From Roseovarius sp. EL26 (lineage in GTDB: Bacteria; Pseudomonadota; Alphaproteobacteria; Rhodobacterales; Rhodobacteraceae): a stretch of DNA of 64,000 bases. Both the position numbers and the translations under genes were made by a program. The stretch is from contig NZ_OUMZ01000007.1 in the NCBI RefSeq assembly GCF_900327775.1, forward strand, positions 1,289,606 through 1,353,605. Reading direction: 5' to 3'. This document shows positions 38,115-47,754 of this stretch, one piece after another (positions within the stretch are counted from its first letter, which is position 1; each line of letters starts with the position of its first letter). A model generated the notes under the pieces. The model made no database searches. It was given only the letters and a program-made list of their open reading frames with translations, and had not been told where the DNA came from.

Positions 38115-38462
38115 CCGCCCGAACCGTAACCGACCATAGAGTTCCAGCCTACCACCTTGCAAGCGTACGGTGGTATAATCCGGAAATCCCCAAAACTTTG
38201 ACCGACTGATGTAGGTGATCATATCTTCTTCGATCGAACCGGACAGTTGTTTCGTATTCATACCCTGCAACGCAATCTCATGAATATATTGCAGATCCAT
38301 ACGGTTTGCCGGATCGACAACACGCATTGCGCCACCCGGCAGATCTTTGGTTGCAATCACGGCAGGCAACTGGTGCCATGTCTGTGCAGGTGATGGTGCA
38401 GTGCGCACATAGATACCAAACGATACCGTCACCACAGCAAGGATCAAAAATATGGCGCTCAT
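38049..38462 (-). CDS. DUF1499 domain-containing protein
   Basis: A 137-residue protein with an N-terminal membrane anchor (MSAIFLILAVVTVSFGIYV) and a DUF1499 domain to the end (TKQLSGSIEEDMITYISRSKFWGFPDYTTV, RLRFGRSDFGVNASRIDHWL). Function of the domain is not established. The ATG at 38462 lies one base after the agmatinase stop; a GTG at 38480 inside the agmatinase gene is an alternative. The pair is probably co-transcribed. Confidence 0.85.
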   Translation of the reverse strand: MSAIFLILAVVTVSFGIYVRTAPSPAQTWHQLPAVIATKDLPGGAMRVVDPANRMDLQYIHEIALQGMNTKQLSGSIEEDMITYISRSKFWGFPDYTTVRLQGGRLELYGRLRFGRSDFGVNASRIDHWLRLLSERG

Positions 38463-38463
38463 G

Positions 38464-39438
38464 TCATGCTTTGTTGCCACGCCGGTTCCAACCCCAGAGG
38501 CAGATCAGCTCGGTCGCGACATGCGCACCGGCAATGGCCGTGGCCCCGGTTGTGTCAAAGGGCGGTGAAACCTCAACAATATCACCACCAACCATGTTAA
38601 TCCCTGCCAACTCTCTCAGCATGATCGCCGCCTGTGCGGTAGTCAGGCCACCCCATACCGGCGTCCCTGTACCCGGCGCATAGGCTGGATCAAGACCATC
38701 GATATCAAAGGTCAGATAAGTCTGATGATCACCAAGAATATCTTTGATTTTCTTGACGGTTTCAATCGGGCCACGTTCATGTACCTCACGCGCGTCAATG
38801 ATATTGAAGCCCATGGTATCAGGGTTATCCGTGCGAATTCCAACCTGAACCGAGCGTTTCGGGTCAACCAACCCCAACTTGACCGCTTTATACATGAATG
38901 TGCCGTGATCGATGCGGGCCATGTTGTCATCTTGCCAAGTGTCGGTATGAGCATCAAATTGTAAGATTGACAACGGTCCGCCGAATTTTTCGACGTAAGC
39001 TCTCAAAATCGGCAAGGTGATAAAGTGATCACCACCCAAACAAATGCTACCCGCTCCAGCATCCAGAATGCCACGAATATGTTTGGTCAACATTTCTGGA
39101 AACTCGCTGACCATCGCATAATCAAACGCCACATCGCCATAGTCAACGATGCTCAACTCACTTAACGGATCATAACCCCAGCCATAAGGCGCATCCGGGC
39201 TTTGCAGGCTGCTTGCCTCACGAATGGCGCGCGGCCCCAGCCGGGTCCCCGTGCGGTTGGTCACCGCCTGATCAAACGGCACACCGGTTACCGCCAGATC
39301 CACACCGGTCAAATCCTTGGTATATCTTCGTCGCAAAAAGGACGTGGCCCCACCAAAGGTATTTTCATTGCTCAGGCCACGCGTGTCTTCACGTGTAAAC
39401 GCGTGATCCACCTGATTTTTTGCGTCTTCCAGTCCCAT
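38464..39438 (-). CDS. speB: Agmatinase
   Basis: Hydrolyses agmatine to putrescine and urea. The 324 residues have all metal ligands: His138 (GGDHF), Asp162/His164/Asp166 (DAHTD) and Asp245/Asp247 (DIDGLDP), and the canonical APGTGTPVWGG loop that follows. This distinguishes it from the atypical relative at 20111. Guanidinobutyrase or another guanidino hydrolase remains possible, since these enzymes are hard to tell apart by sequence. Followed by the DUF1499 gene. Confidence 0.88.
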   Translation of the reverse strand: MGLEDAKNQVDHAFTREDTRGLSNENTFGGATSFLRRRYTKDLTGVDLAVTGVPFDQAVTNRTGTRLGPRAIREASSLQSPDAPYGWGYDPLSELSIVDYGDVAFDYAMVSEFPEMLTKHIRGILDAGAGSICLGGDHFITLPILRAYVEKFGGPLSILQFDAHTDTWQDDNMARIDHGTFMYKAVKLGLVDPKRSVQVGIRTDNPDTMGFNIIDAREVHERGPIETVKKIKDILGDHQTYLTFDIDGLDPAYAPGTGTPVWGGLTTAQAAIMLRELAGINMVGGDIVEVSPPFDTTGATAIAGAHVATELICLWGWNRRGNKA

Positions 39439-39474
39439 GCTGCCCTCAGATTCGTAATTTGATCAAATTATTAA

Positions 39475-40638
39475 TTACCCTAAAGGCTGCGCCCGTTCCA
39501 CCAGTCGCGCAAAAAAAGATGCCCCGACCGGGGCCACATCGTCGTTGAAATCGAATCCTGGATGATGCAATGCCGGGCCGTCGCCCTGCCCCAAGAATAG
39601 ATAAGCACCGGGCCTTTGCTCTAACATGTAAGAGAAATCTTCGGCCCCCATTTCGGGTTCACGATCTGTTTTCACCTGATCCGCGCCTGAAACTTCGCGG
39701 GCAATTTCAGCTGCAAATTCCATTTTTTCAGCGTCATTCACTGTTGCCGGATACCCACGATCAATGGTGAGCTTGGCTTCTACGTCATAGGAAGCCGCCT
39801 GCCCTGCCACGAGGCCTTCAAGGCGTCGCCAGACCATGTCCTGCACCTTTTCATCAAAGGTACGGATCGTTCCATTTATATAGGCCTTGTCCGGGATGAT
39901 GTTTTCGGCGCTTCCGGTGTGAATTTGGGTGACAGACACCACCAGTTCATCACGTGCATAATGATTACGACTGACAATACTCTGAATGGCCTGCACCATG
40001 CTTGCCGCCGCAATCACTGGGTCACAGGTTTCATGCGGATAAGCGCCGTGCCCCCCCTTCCCATGAATATCGATATGAAAAGTATCCACCGCAGCCATCA
40101 CCGGGCCCGCAACAGTGTGAAACCCACCTGGCTCGACACCTGGCATTGTGTGCAACGCGTAAACCTGAGCGACGTTATATCGCTCTAATATCCCCTCTTC
40201 GACCATCACTTTTCCGCCGCCAGGGCCCTCTTCTGCAGGTTGAAAAATCAACGCCACTTTGCCAGCGAAATTTCGCGTCTCAGCCAAGTATTTCGCAGCC
40301 CCCAAGAGCATGGTTGTGTGTCCATCATGGCCACAGGCGTGCATCTTACCCTGCGCTTCAGAGGACCATTCAACACCACTGCTCTCCTCAATCGGCAATG
40401 CATCCATGTCTGCGCGCAAGCCGATGACCGGGCCTTCCCCCCGGCCATTAATCACAGCGACCACACCCGTTTGGGCGATGCCTTCCTCGATATGATCCAC
40501 CCCAAAGGCGCGGAGCCGCTCCACGACAAAAGCTGCTGTTTCATGGCAATCAAAGCCCAGTTCAGGATTTTGATGCAAATGTCGCCGCCAGGTTACCATT
40601 TCATCGGCAAATCCTGCAATTCTGTTAATCACTGCCAT
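39475..40638 (-). CDS. M20 family amidohydrolase (hippurate hydrolase / AbgB-like)
   Basis: A metal-dependent amidase or deacylase of 387 residues. The metal site is seen in KMHACGHDGHTTMLLGA (Cys/His ligands near residues 102-107), QPAEEGPGGGKVM (Glu-Glu near 135) and the late PEMGAEDFSYML and LHHPGFDFND. A lid/dimerisation domain occupies about 185-300. Likely substrates are N-acyl amino acids such as hippurate or N-acetylated compounds. It is 36 bases upstream, in the minus-strand direction, of speB, so the pair may act in nitrogen-compound turnover. Confidence 0.9.
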   Translation of the reverse strand: MAVINRIAGFADEMVTWRRHLHQNPELGFDCHETAAFVVERLRAFGVDHIEEGIAQTGVVAVINGRGEGPVIGLRADMDALPIEESSGVEWSSEAQGKMHACGHDGHTTMLLGAAKYLAETRNFAGKVALIFQPAEEGPGGGKVMVEEGILERYNVAQVYALHTMPGVEPGGFHTVAGPVMAAVDTFHIDIHGKGGHGAYPHETCDPVIAAASMVQAIQSIVSRNHYARDELVVSVTQIHTGSAENIIPDKAYINGTIRTFDEKVQDMVWRRLEGLVAGQAASYDVEAKLTIDRGYPATVNDAEKMEFAAEIAREVSGADQVKTDREPEMGAEDFSYMLEQRPGAYLFLGQGDGPALHHPGFDFNDDVAPVGASFFARLVERAQPLG

Positions 40639-40701
40639 ATCACTAGACTCCTACACATTTGCCCGTCACTTTCCAACATAGGCACAGAAGGACAAATTGC
40701 G

Positions 40702-41535
40702 ATGGCTGACAACCCTTTGATTCATGACCCCAACGGCGGAATGCCGCGCTTGCTGGAAATCATGCGCCGCCTTAGAGACCCCGAAACCGGTTGCCCGTGG
40801 GACGTAGAGCAGGATTTTTCGACCATCGCACCATATACGATTGAAGAAGCCTATGAGGTGGCGGATGCGATTGAGCGCAGTGCTTGGGCAGAATTGAAAT
40901 CGGAATTGGGTGACCTACTGTTGCAAGCAGTGTTTCATGCACAAATTGCGCAAGATCAGGATCTGTTTACCTTTGATGACATCGTTAATAGTGTGTCCAA
41001 TAAAATGGTCGCCCGTCACCCCCATGTGTTTGGCGATGAAAGCCGTGACAAATCAGCGGAGCAACAAACCCGCGATTGGGAGACTATCAAAGCAACCGAA
41101 CGCGCGGGCCAAGCTCAGACCGGCGTATTAGATGGTGTGGCCGTAGGGTTGCCCGCCCTAATGCGCGCGGTAAAGTTGCAAAAGCGCGCCGCACGCGTCG
41201 GGTTTGACTGGCCTGAGATTGATCAGGTTCTCGATAAAATTACCGAAGAGGTTTCTGAGATTAAAGATGCTGTCGCCCACAGCACACAAGACCACGTCGA
41301 AGAGGAATTTGGCGATCTGCTTTTCGTCATAGCCAATCTTGCTAGGCACATGCAAATCGATCCCGAAACGGCCCTACGCCGTGCAAACGCCAAATTCACC
41401 AGACGATTTGAACGGATCGAGGCCCTATTGGCCCTTGAGGGCCGCTCACCACAAGAGTCAAATCTAGACGAAATGGACTCTCTCTGGGATCAGGCCAAGG
41501 CCGAAGAAAAAACCCCGCAGGCCAATCCGGCCTGA
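40702..41535 (+). CDS. mazG: Nucleoside triphosphate pyrophosphohydrolase MazG
   Basis: Hydrolyses (d)NTPs to monophosphate and pyrophosphate, a house-cleaning activity that also lowers ppGpp in E. coli. The 277 residues contain two MazG repeats: CPWDVEQDFSTIAPYTIEEAYEV with ELKSELGDLLLQ (about 27-75), and EEVSEIKDAV with EEEFGDLLFVIANL (about 175-220). I start at the ATG at 40702 (GAAGGA upstream); the open frame extends far upstream but that part is antisense to the M20 gene. Its last codons hold a terminator for the opposite strand. Confidence 0.95.
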   Translation: MADNPLIHDPNGGMPRLLEIMRRLRDPETGCPWDVEQDFSTIAPYTIEEAYEVADAIERSAWAELKSELGDLLLQAVFHAQIAQDQDLFTFDDIVNSVSNKMVARHPHVFGDESRDKSAEQQTRDWETIKATERAGQAQTGVLDGVAVGLPALMRAVKLQKRAARVGFDWPEIDQVLDKITEEVSEIKDAVAHSTQDHVEEEFGDLLFVIANLARHMQIDPETALRRANAKFTRRFERIEALLALEGRSPQESNLDEMDSLWDQAKAEEKTPQANPA

Positions 41536-41540
41536 CGGGG
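41507..41540 (-). terminator. Minus-strand terminator overlapping the 3' end of mazG
   Basis: On the minus strand CCCCG-tca-GGCC-ggatt-GGCC-tg-CGGGG is followed by six U's (complement of 41507-41512). It lies 33 bases past the stop of the 41574-41918 gene. On the plus strand no U-run follows, so it serves the minus-strand gene although it lies within the last 29 bases of mazG. Confidence 0.75.
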
Positions 41541-41573
41541 TATTGTAAAAATACTTACGGTGATATCAATTAG

Positions 41574-41918
41574 TTAAATCGCACGCCCTGTATGTGATAA
41601 CAGAGGCTCGTCTTCTTCACTCTTGTAATATGGTATGGCTTTGGCCAACGCCCGCAGTGATCGACGCTCTCGCGTAATTTCGATCAGGCGATTTTCTTCA
41701 CCTACCATTTTGACCAATTCCCCCAGGGAGGGTGGATTCTCCGACCATACTTCACGAACATTACGCCGCCGGTCCGTTAACCGGACACAGTATCTGCAAA
41801 TGAACAGCAAGGCTTTCTCTCTGTTCTTTTTTGCAGCCTGCATCATGTCTTCCCCCGACTTATACAAAACTAGCGATCGGTTCACAGTATCCTTGTACTT
41901 GTAACTCTCTTTACTCAT
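41574..41918 (-). CDS. Hypothetical 114-residue protein
   Basis: A small, basic, predicted cytosolic protein with no signal peptide. It opens MSKESYKYKDTVNRSL, has a CRYCVRL pair of cysteines near residue 45, a SLGELVKMVGEENRLIEI helix and a tail rich in Arg, Glu and Lys. I do not recognise a family. The ATG at 41918 follows GGGGA; an earlier start adds 12 residues. It has its own terminator and a 290-base AT-rich upstream region with an 11-base element shared with the region at 21395, so it appears to be a free-standing regulated gene. Confidence 0.65.
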   Translation of the reverse strand: MSKESYKYKDTVNRSLVLYKSGEDMMQAAKKNREKALLFICRYCVRLTDRRRNVREVWSENPPSLGELVKMVGEENRLIEITRERRSLRALAKAIPYYKSEEDEPLLSHTGRAI

Positions 41919-42158
41919 CACATTCCCCAAAATCACATTGATCACACTCAGCACAAGATAAGCTTAGTCGATGCGCTCCAAAAAATACACTATTACGCCA
42001 CATTTACGCCTTATTTTACATTATCCGAATACAGTTCAACAACATACAGAACACTGTTTCTGAAATAACGAATTATTGCTCGTAAAAGTTGTGAATCCAG
42101 AAACCGAAACGCACAATGTAAACACATTTCGCGAAAGAGATTCGCGACACCAAGCCAT

Positions 42159-42194
42159 AAAAAAGCCCGCCGCTGTTCTGGCACAGGGCGGGCT
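42159..42194 (-). terminator. Terminator of the VPLPA-CTERM gene
   Basis: On the minus strand AGCCCGCC (from 42194) pairs with GGCGGGCT (ending 42164) and is followed by six U's. It lies 21 bases past the stop of the gene at 42215. Confidence 0.85.
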
Positions 42195-42214
42195 AGATAC
42201 TAATTTGGAGTAGC

Positions 42215-42793
42215 TTAGCGTTTACGACGACGCATCGCTCCCAGCCCCCCTACAGCCGCAAACAGAAGTATGGACGTAGCAGGCAGTGGAATCGTTGATA
42301 CCGCCTTATCAACAACAATGTTGTCAATGTTATAGGAAGTTGTCCGTGTTCCGGACAGGCTGATCACCAACCTGTCAATGACATCAGTTGATCCAGTCAG
42401 AAAGGTATCAAAACCAGACCCAGCTAAATCCATTGTTCCTGCAAGATTGAACACCGATGCAACCCCGAGGAACCCCTCGATCACATATGGCACGGCACCG
42501 TCACTGGCATCCCCCAAATCGACAGATGTTGTGGTGAACAAACCACCACCAGAAACAGTGACCTCAATCGATGATGAGTCAGATCTTGAAAAAATCGCCG
42601 GCGTGCCATTCCCAAAATTATGTGCTTCTTGCCATACGCCACTTCCAATTCCGATATCAAAACCTTCTTGTGAATGCCCTGCATAGGCAGACCCATTGCT
42701 ACCAGTCAGGTTAGAAAAATCGATGGTCGCGGCTTGTGTCGCTGTTGCCGCGACTGTCAGCGCAATCGACGTAAGTATTGCCTTAAATGTCAT
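42215..42793 (-). CDS. VPLPA-CTERM sorting-domain protein
   Basis: A 192-residue exported protein. It has a signal peptide (about 1-21, ending ATQAA), a beta-rich, Gly/Ser/Thr-rich body and a C-terminal sorting tail made of IPLPATS, a hydrophobic stretch (ILLFAAVGGLGA) and the basic end RRRKR. This is the PEP-CTERM-like variant typical of Rhodobacterales, which an exosortase recognises, cleaves and delivers to the cell surface or matrix. No exosortase gene is in the window. GGAG lies six bases before the ATG at 42793. The body may bind carbohydrate or metal, but no domain is recognised. Confidence 0.9.
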   Translation of the reverse strand: MTFKAILTSIALTVAATATQAATIDFSNLTGSNGSAYAGHSQEGFDIGIGSGVWQEAHNFGNGTPAIFSRSDSSSIEVTVSGGGLFTTTSVDLGDASDGAVPYVIEGFLGVASVFNLAGTMDLAGSGFDTFLTGSTDVIDRLVISLSGTRTTSYNIDNIVVDKAVSTIPLPATSILLFAAVGGLGAMRRRKR

Positions 42794-43043
42794 CTTTATC
42801 TCCACTGAAAAAATACAGCTTTATTAAAGACATATAGTTGCCGCAAAATCAACATAATATGGAAATGGCTGATGCATATCACAACCCCACCACCCCAAGA
42901 AAGAAACAATACTACAAAATGGACGGCATTAGCCGAAACTCAGAGCAGCTTGAAGGCGTACTTCTGGTGCGAATTTATCTTCGGTGCAAAGGCTTATCCA
43001 TTACATTTAGTGGTCAAATTCTGGCGCCGCAGGTCTGAAGGGC

Positions 43044-43814
43044 CTAATCAGAACAAATCAACCGATAGAGATGCCAAGTCGCATAGCCCAACAATGGCAA
43101 GACGACAAACAGGCCTAGAAACCCCGGAAGCATTGCCAGAAAAGTCATCGCCGCAATCATCGCCGCCCAGAATAACATTGGCACCAGATTGTTCAAAACC
43201 AATTGAAAACTGGCGATCATAGCGGTGACAAAGTCCACCTCTCGGTCCAAGAGCAGCGGCAGGGAAACAACGGTAATCATATACAAGAGCAACGCGAACG
43301 CCCCCCCAACAACGCTACCGAGCGCAAGCATGCTTATCCCTTCAGCACTGTTCAACACCTCATATGAGCTGGACACATTTGTCATCGTGGATAGCCCCAT
43401 GAATAATGCAAAAATCATATGTGCCAGAAAAAACCAGAACAAAAACACCATCAGAATGATCACGCAGATTGATGGCAACTGCCGCCGACGTTGTAGAGCC
43501 ACCGCTGCGAAAATTTCTCGCGCCTCTAGTGGCAAGTGATGTTCAAGTCGACGACTGACTTCATACAGTCCCACAGCAGCGAAAGGCCCTATCAAAGGAA
43601 ATCCCACCGCCGCAAAGACCAGCCAATAGCTTTGACCAGTCATGATGGTGACCGTTGCCAACAACCAGCCAAACGCCACATAGAATGATGCAAAAAGGAC
43701 CGCGTAGCCCGGCGCACTGCGCAGATCAGCCCAGCCACGTCTGAGGGCCTCAAACAGCATGGAGATCGTAACAGGCCGAAAATTCGGCACGCCATGCGGT
43801 TTCTTCTGTGACAT
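43044..43814 (-). CDS. DUF2189 integral membrane protein
   Basis: A 256-residue inner-membrane protein with about six hydrophobic segments (about 34-55, 60-82, 112-140, 160-185, 200-225 and 228-250). The DUF2189 pattern is present: [47 protein letters not shown] and [18 protein letters not shown]. Function unknown. GGGAGG precedes the ATG at 43814. It lies 66 bases after prfB and may be read from the same transcript. Confidence 0.88.
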   Translation of the reverse strand: MSQKKPHGVPNFRPVTISMLFEALRRGWADLRSAPGYAVLFASFYVAFGWLLATVTIMTGQSYWLVFAAVGFPLIGPFAAVGLYEVSRRLEHHLPLEAREIFAAVALQRRRQLPSICVIILMVFLFWFFLAHMIFALFMGLSTMTNVSSSYEVLNSAEGISMLALGSVVGGAFALLLYMITVVSLPLLLDREVDFVTAMIASFQLVLNNLVPMLFWAAMIAAMTFLAMLPGFLGLFVVLPLLGYATWHLYRLICSD

Positions 43815-43880
43815 CGGTCGCCTCCCTTTTGGGCAGCTTACCGACATCATTAATCATATCAAGCTTTTAGCGTAATGCGC

Positions 43881-45005
43881 TTAGTCACCCTGAGCTTCGG
43901 CACGAGATTTTCCGCTGACATTCATAGCCAGTGTCGCTGCCATGAACTGATCCAGATCACCATCCAGAACACCCTTAGTATCAGATGTCTCAACATTAGT
44001 ACGCAGATCTTTGACCATCTGATAAGGCTGCAACACGTAGGATCGGATCTGATTACCCCAGCCCGCGTCGCCTTTGGCTTCGTGTGCCTCGTTGATGGCC
44101 TCGTTGCGGCGGTCCAGCTCCATCTGATATAGGCGAGATTTCAACGCCTTCATCGCAATGTCGCGGTTCTGGTGCTGTGATTTTTCCGAGCTGGTCACAA
44201 CGATGCCGGTCGGATGGTGTGTGATCCGCACAGCCGAGTCGGTGGTGTTCACGTGCTGGCCGCCCGCACCGGAGCTACGGTACGTATCGATCCGGATATC
44301 TGCTGGGTTAACGTCAACATCGATGTCATCATCCACAACCGGGTATACCCAGACCGAACTAAAGGAGGTATGGCGCTTGGCAGCAGAATCAAACGGCGAA
44401 ATACGCACCAGACGATGCACTCCGCTTTCCGATTTTAGCCAGCCATAAGCATTATGACCGGAGATTTTGTATGCGGCGGATTTGATCCCCGCCTCATCCC
44501 CCGAACTTTCTGATTGGAGCTCAACACTGTAGCCGCGTTTTTCTGCCCAGCGAACATACATACGTGCCAGAATGGAGGCCCAATCACATGACTCTGTGCC
44601 GCCGGCGCCAGCGTTGATCTCAAGGAAGGTATCGTTTGCGTCCGCCTCGCCGTCCAACAACGCTTCCAGCTCTTTTGACCCAGCTTTCTCTTTCAGGGAT
44701 TTCAGTGCAGCCTCTGCATCTGCAACGACCTCTTCATCCTCTTCCATCCCACCCAGTTCGATCAGCTCGATGTTATCCGAAAGATCCTGCTGGATACTGT
44801 TGTGAGTGTCCAGCGCATCCACCAACGTCTGCCGGTCGCGCATCAGTTTTTGCGCTTTTGCCGGATCATCCCACAGGGTCGGATCCTCAACACGAGCGTT
44901 AAACTCTTCCATCCGATGTTGGACCGTCTCCCAATCCATTCTCTGGCGCAACAGCTCCAGTGAATTTTCGATCTCGGCGACAACTGATTGGATTTCCGCG
45001 CGCAT
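43881..45005 (-). CDS. prfB: Peptide chain release factor 2
   Basis: Recognises UAA and UGA stop codons. The 374 residues include the codon-reading tripeptide Ser-Pro-Phe (VRISPFDSA) and the GGQ loop ([10 protein letters not shown]). The frame is continuous from the ATG, so the programmed +1 frameshift that autoregulates RF2 in many bacteria is absent here. Order on the minus strand is amidase, PBP1A, prfB, DUF2189. Confidence 0.96.
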   Translation of the reverse strand: MRAEIQSVVAEIENSLELLRQRMDWETVQHRMEEFNARVEDPTLWDDPAKAQKLMRDRQTLVDALDTHNSIQQDLSDNIELIELGGMEEDEEVVADAEAALKSLKEKAGSKELEALLDGEADANDTFLEINAGAGGTESCDWASILARMYVRWAEKRGYSVELQSESSGDEAGIKSAAYKISGHNAYGWLKSESGVHRLVRISPFDSAAKRHTSFSSVWVYPVVDDDIDVDVNPADIRIDTYRSSGAGGQHVNTTDSAVRITHHPTGIVVTSSEKSQHQNRDIAMKALKSRLYQMELDRRNEAINEAHEAKGDAGWGNQIRSYVLQPYQMVKDLRTNVETSDTKGVLDGDLDQFMAATLAMNVSGKSRAEAQGD

Positions 45006-45104
45006 TCGGCTGCTCCCTGCTCATCTCAGATGCGGGTGATAACGCAGCAGCGCCGTGCCGACAAGACAAGCACGCACATATCCATGGAAACGCGCAGAAA
45101 AACC

Positions 45105-47624
45105 TTAGTACAAACCGCCAGAACTGATTGAACCAAATGTCGCTTTTTTACCAACCTTGGCCTTTTGCCCGGTCGAGGTGGTGACTTCCTGCACTGCTTC
45201 CTCGCCGCCCTGGTACAGTTGCAGATCATCGCCCATGGCAAAACCACCATCGAATACATAACCAAAGATCGGATCCTCACCATCGCGGAAGTACTCAGCT
45301 ACGACATAATCGCCAGAGGCCCCCGCCGGCAAACGTGCGCCCGAGAACCGATCAATATTTATGAAGTGTCCGCCCGGAGGGATGGCAAAATCGGTGCCAC
45401 CAAATTTGGCGACGGCATCTGTCATGAACTCTTGGAACACAGGCCCACACATTGAAGACCCATAAGCAGAACGCCCCATTGGTCGCGGTTGGTCATAACC
45501 GATATAGCACCCCGCAACGATGTTGCTGGTAAAGCCAATGAACCACACATCACGCGCTTCATTCGTAGTTCCGGTCTTGCCAGCAACCGGCACAGGCAGG
45601 TCGATCGCGCTCGAGGCGGTGCCGCGATCGACAACCCCCTTCATCATAGACGTCAACTGATAGGCGGTGATCGCGTCCATAACGCGCTCGCGGTCGGAAA
45701 CGATACGCGGGCTGCGATTTTGCGGGATATTCGGATCGCCACAATCGACACATTGACGTGGATCATGGGCATAAACCGTTTTGCCGTAACGGTCCTGCAC
45801 TCGGTCAACCAAGGTCGGGGTCACCCGTTCACCACCGTTGGCAAACATCGCATAGGCCGCGACCATATTGTACAATGTGGTTTCCTCGGACCCCAAAGAG
45901 TTGGCCAGATATGGGCCCATGTTATCATAGACTCCAAAGCGTTCGGCATAATCCGCGACAACATCCATACCGACCTCTTGTGCTAGACGGATGGTCATCA
46001 GATTCCGTGACCGTTCGATCCCTGTTCTCAGCGGAGTTGGACCATAGAATTTGTTCGAAGAGTTCTTGGGCCGCCACAGGCCTTGTGGCGTATTGATCTC
46101 AATCGGAGCATCAACAACGATCGTCGCCGGAGAATAGCCACTATCCAGTGCTGCGGCATAAACGAAAGGCTTAAAGCTGGAACCCGGCTGACGTTTGGCC
46201 TGTGTCGCCCGGTTGAAAACTGAATTCTGATAGCTAAAGCCACCCTGCATCGCGATTACGCGACCAGAGTTCACGTCCATGGCAACGAATCCGCCCTGAA
46301 CTTGCGGCACCTGCCGCAATGTCCAGCGTACAAATGATCCATCGTCATCAGATACCATGCGGCGTACATGCACGACGTCGCCAACCTCAAAAGTGTTATG
46401 GAAATCTTTGGGCAACCAGCCGATGTCATCTCGCGGCACGATCGATGGTTCTGCGTCGGTGCTATCGACCCCTTCAATACCCAACCTCATCTGCTGGTCT
46501 TGAATCTCAAGCACCACGGCCGGATGCCATTTGCCACCCTGATCCACATCACGCGCCACGCGCAGCTCTGACAGAGCGGCACGCCAATTATCCTCAGATG
46601 TCAGTGCTTCAGCTGGAAGTGTTTTGCCAGTGCCACGCCATTGACCACGGCCACGGTCGTATTTTTCAAGCTGGCGACGCAGGGCCGCAGCACCATTGAT
46701 CTGCATTTGAGGATCGATTGTCGCCCGCACGTTTAGGCCGCCACTGAAAAACTCACCTTCGCCAAAATCCTCGCTCAATTGGCGGCGGATTTCGTCAGTG
46801 AAATAGTCACGCGGAGGTAACGTCGCACGATAGGCTATGAAATCGCCATTCTGGACAGACCGCAAAGGTTGGGCGACCTCGATATCGTATTCCTCTTGAG
46901 AAATATAACCGTTTTGCCTCATCTCTCGCAAAACAAAGTCGCGCCGCGTTTGCAGGCGCTCTTTTTGACGGACGGGGTGATAATCACTGGGGGCTTTGGG
47001 CATCGAGGCTAGGAATGCCGCCTCATGTGGGGCCAGCTCAGTCAGAGCCTTGTTGAAATAGGTTTGTGCTGCCGCCGTGACGCCGTAACTGTTTTGACCC
47101 AGGAAAATCTCGTTCATATAAAGTTCGAGAATATCTTCCTTATTAAGCGTTTCTTCGATCCGGGTCGCCAGAATGATCTCTTTGATCTTACGCTCGATTT
47201 TGCGCTCACCACTCAACAGAAAGTTTTTCATCACCTGCTGGGTGATTGTTGATGCCCCACGGACATCCTTGCCACGGCTTTTTGCAGCATCAAAAATCGC
47301 CGCCGCGATACCGCGCGCGTCATACCCGGAGTGATGATAGAAATTTTTGTCTTCGGCCGAGATAAACGCCTGCTTAACCAGATCGGGAATATCTTCCGCC
47401 GGAGTGAACAAGCGACGTTCGCGGGCAAATTCATCAATAATCCGTCCCTCGCCCGAATATATCCGGCTAATAGTCGGTGGGGTATAATTCGCCAGTGTCT
47501 CGTGACTCGGCAAATCCTTCCCATAGATGTGAAAAATAGCGCCAATACTCAACGCAATGGCCAGAACCGCAAGCGTGATCAGGCTGAAGAAAGTTCCGAA
47601 AAAGGACAAAATTGGTCTGAGCAC
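45105..47624 (-). CDS. mrcA: Penicillin-binding protein 1A (bifunctional)
   Basis: Polymerises glycan strands and cross-links peptides in the periplasm. The 839 residues contain an N-terminal membrane anchor (about 5-30), a GT51 glycosyltransferase with the catalytic Glu in SAEDKNFYHHSGYD and REIILATRIE-type motifs, an OB-like insert at about 340-430 and a transpeptidase with SxxK (PGSSFKPF), SRN (ERSRNL) and KTG (AGKTGTTNEA). The usual class A PBP length and motifs are all present. It lies 130 bases after the amidase gene, giving a cell-wall gene pair. Confidence 0.95.
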   Translation of the reverse strand: MLRPILSFFGTFFSLITLAVLAIALSIGAIFHIYGKDLPSHETLANYTPPTISRIYSGEGRIIDEFARERRLFTPAEDIPDLVKQAFISAEDKNFYHHSGYDARGIAAAIFDAAKSRGKDVRGASTITQQVMKNFLLSGERKIERKIKEIILATRIEETLNKEDILELYMNEIFLGQNSYGVTAAAQTYFNKALTELAPHEAAFLASMPKAPSDYHPVRQKERLQTRRDFVLREMRQNGYISQEEYDIEVAQPLRSVQNGDFIAYRATLPPRDYFTDEIRRQLSEDFGEGEFFSGGLNVRATIDPQMQINGAAALRRQLEKYDRGRGQWRGTGKTLPAEALTSEDNWRAALSELRVARDVDQGGKWHPAVVLEIQDQQMRLGIEGVDSTDAEPSIVPRDDIGWLPKDFHNTFEVGDVVHVRRMVSDDDGSFVRWTLRQVPQVQGGFVAMDVNSGRVIAMQGGFSYQNSVFNRATQAKRQPGSSFKPFVYAAALDSGYSPATIVVDAPIEINTPQGLWRPKNSSNKFYGPTPLRTGIERSRNLMTIRLAQEVGMDVVADYAERFGVYDNMGPYLANSLGSEETTLYNMVAAYAMFANGGERVTPTLVDRVQDRYGKTVYAHDPRQCVDCGDPNIPQNRSPRIVSDRERVMDAITAYQLTSMMKGVVDRGTASSAIDLPVPVAGKTGTTNEARDVWFIGFTSNIVAGCYIGYDQPRPMGRSAYGSSMCGPVFQEFMTDAVAKFGGTDFAIPPGGHFINIDRFSGARLPAGASGDYVVAEYFRDGEDPIFGYVFDGGFAMGDDLQLYQGGEEAVQEVTTSTGQKAKVGKKATFGSISSGGLY

Positions 47625-47754
47625 ATTAAACCCCAGTTACATTAGGCTTCTGATATAGGGAGCAATCGCCCCTGCGTCAAAGATGATACGGCCAGAATCT
47701 GCCCGAAATATTCCCGTGACGTTACGAACACGATGCTCGCGCAACTCTTGCACA

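Noticed and set aside
40240..40701. Upstream extension of the mazG reading frame
   Set aside because: It overlaps the M20 gene on the other strand and contains no MazG sequence; the start at 40702 has a ribosome site.
43881..45005. Programmed frameshift in prfB
   Set aside because: The frame is open throughout, with no internal UGA near codon 25.
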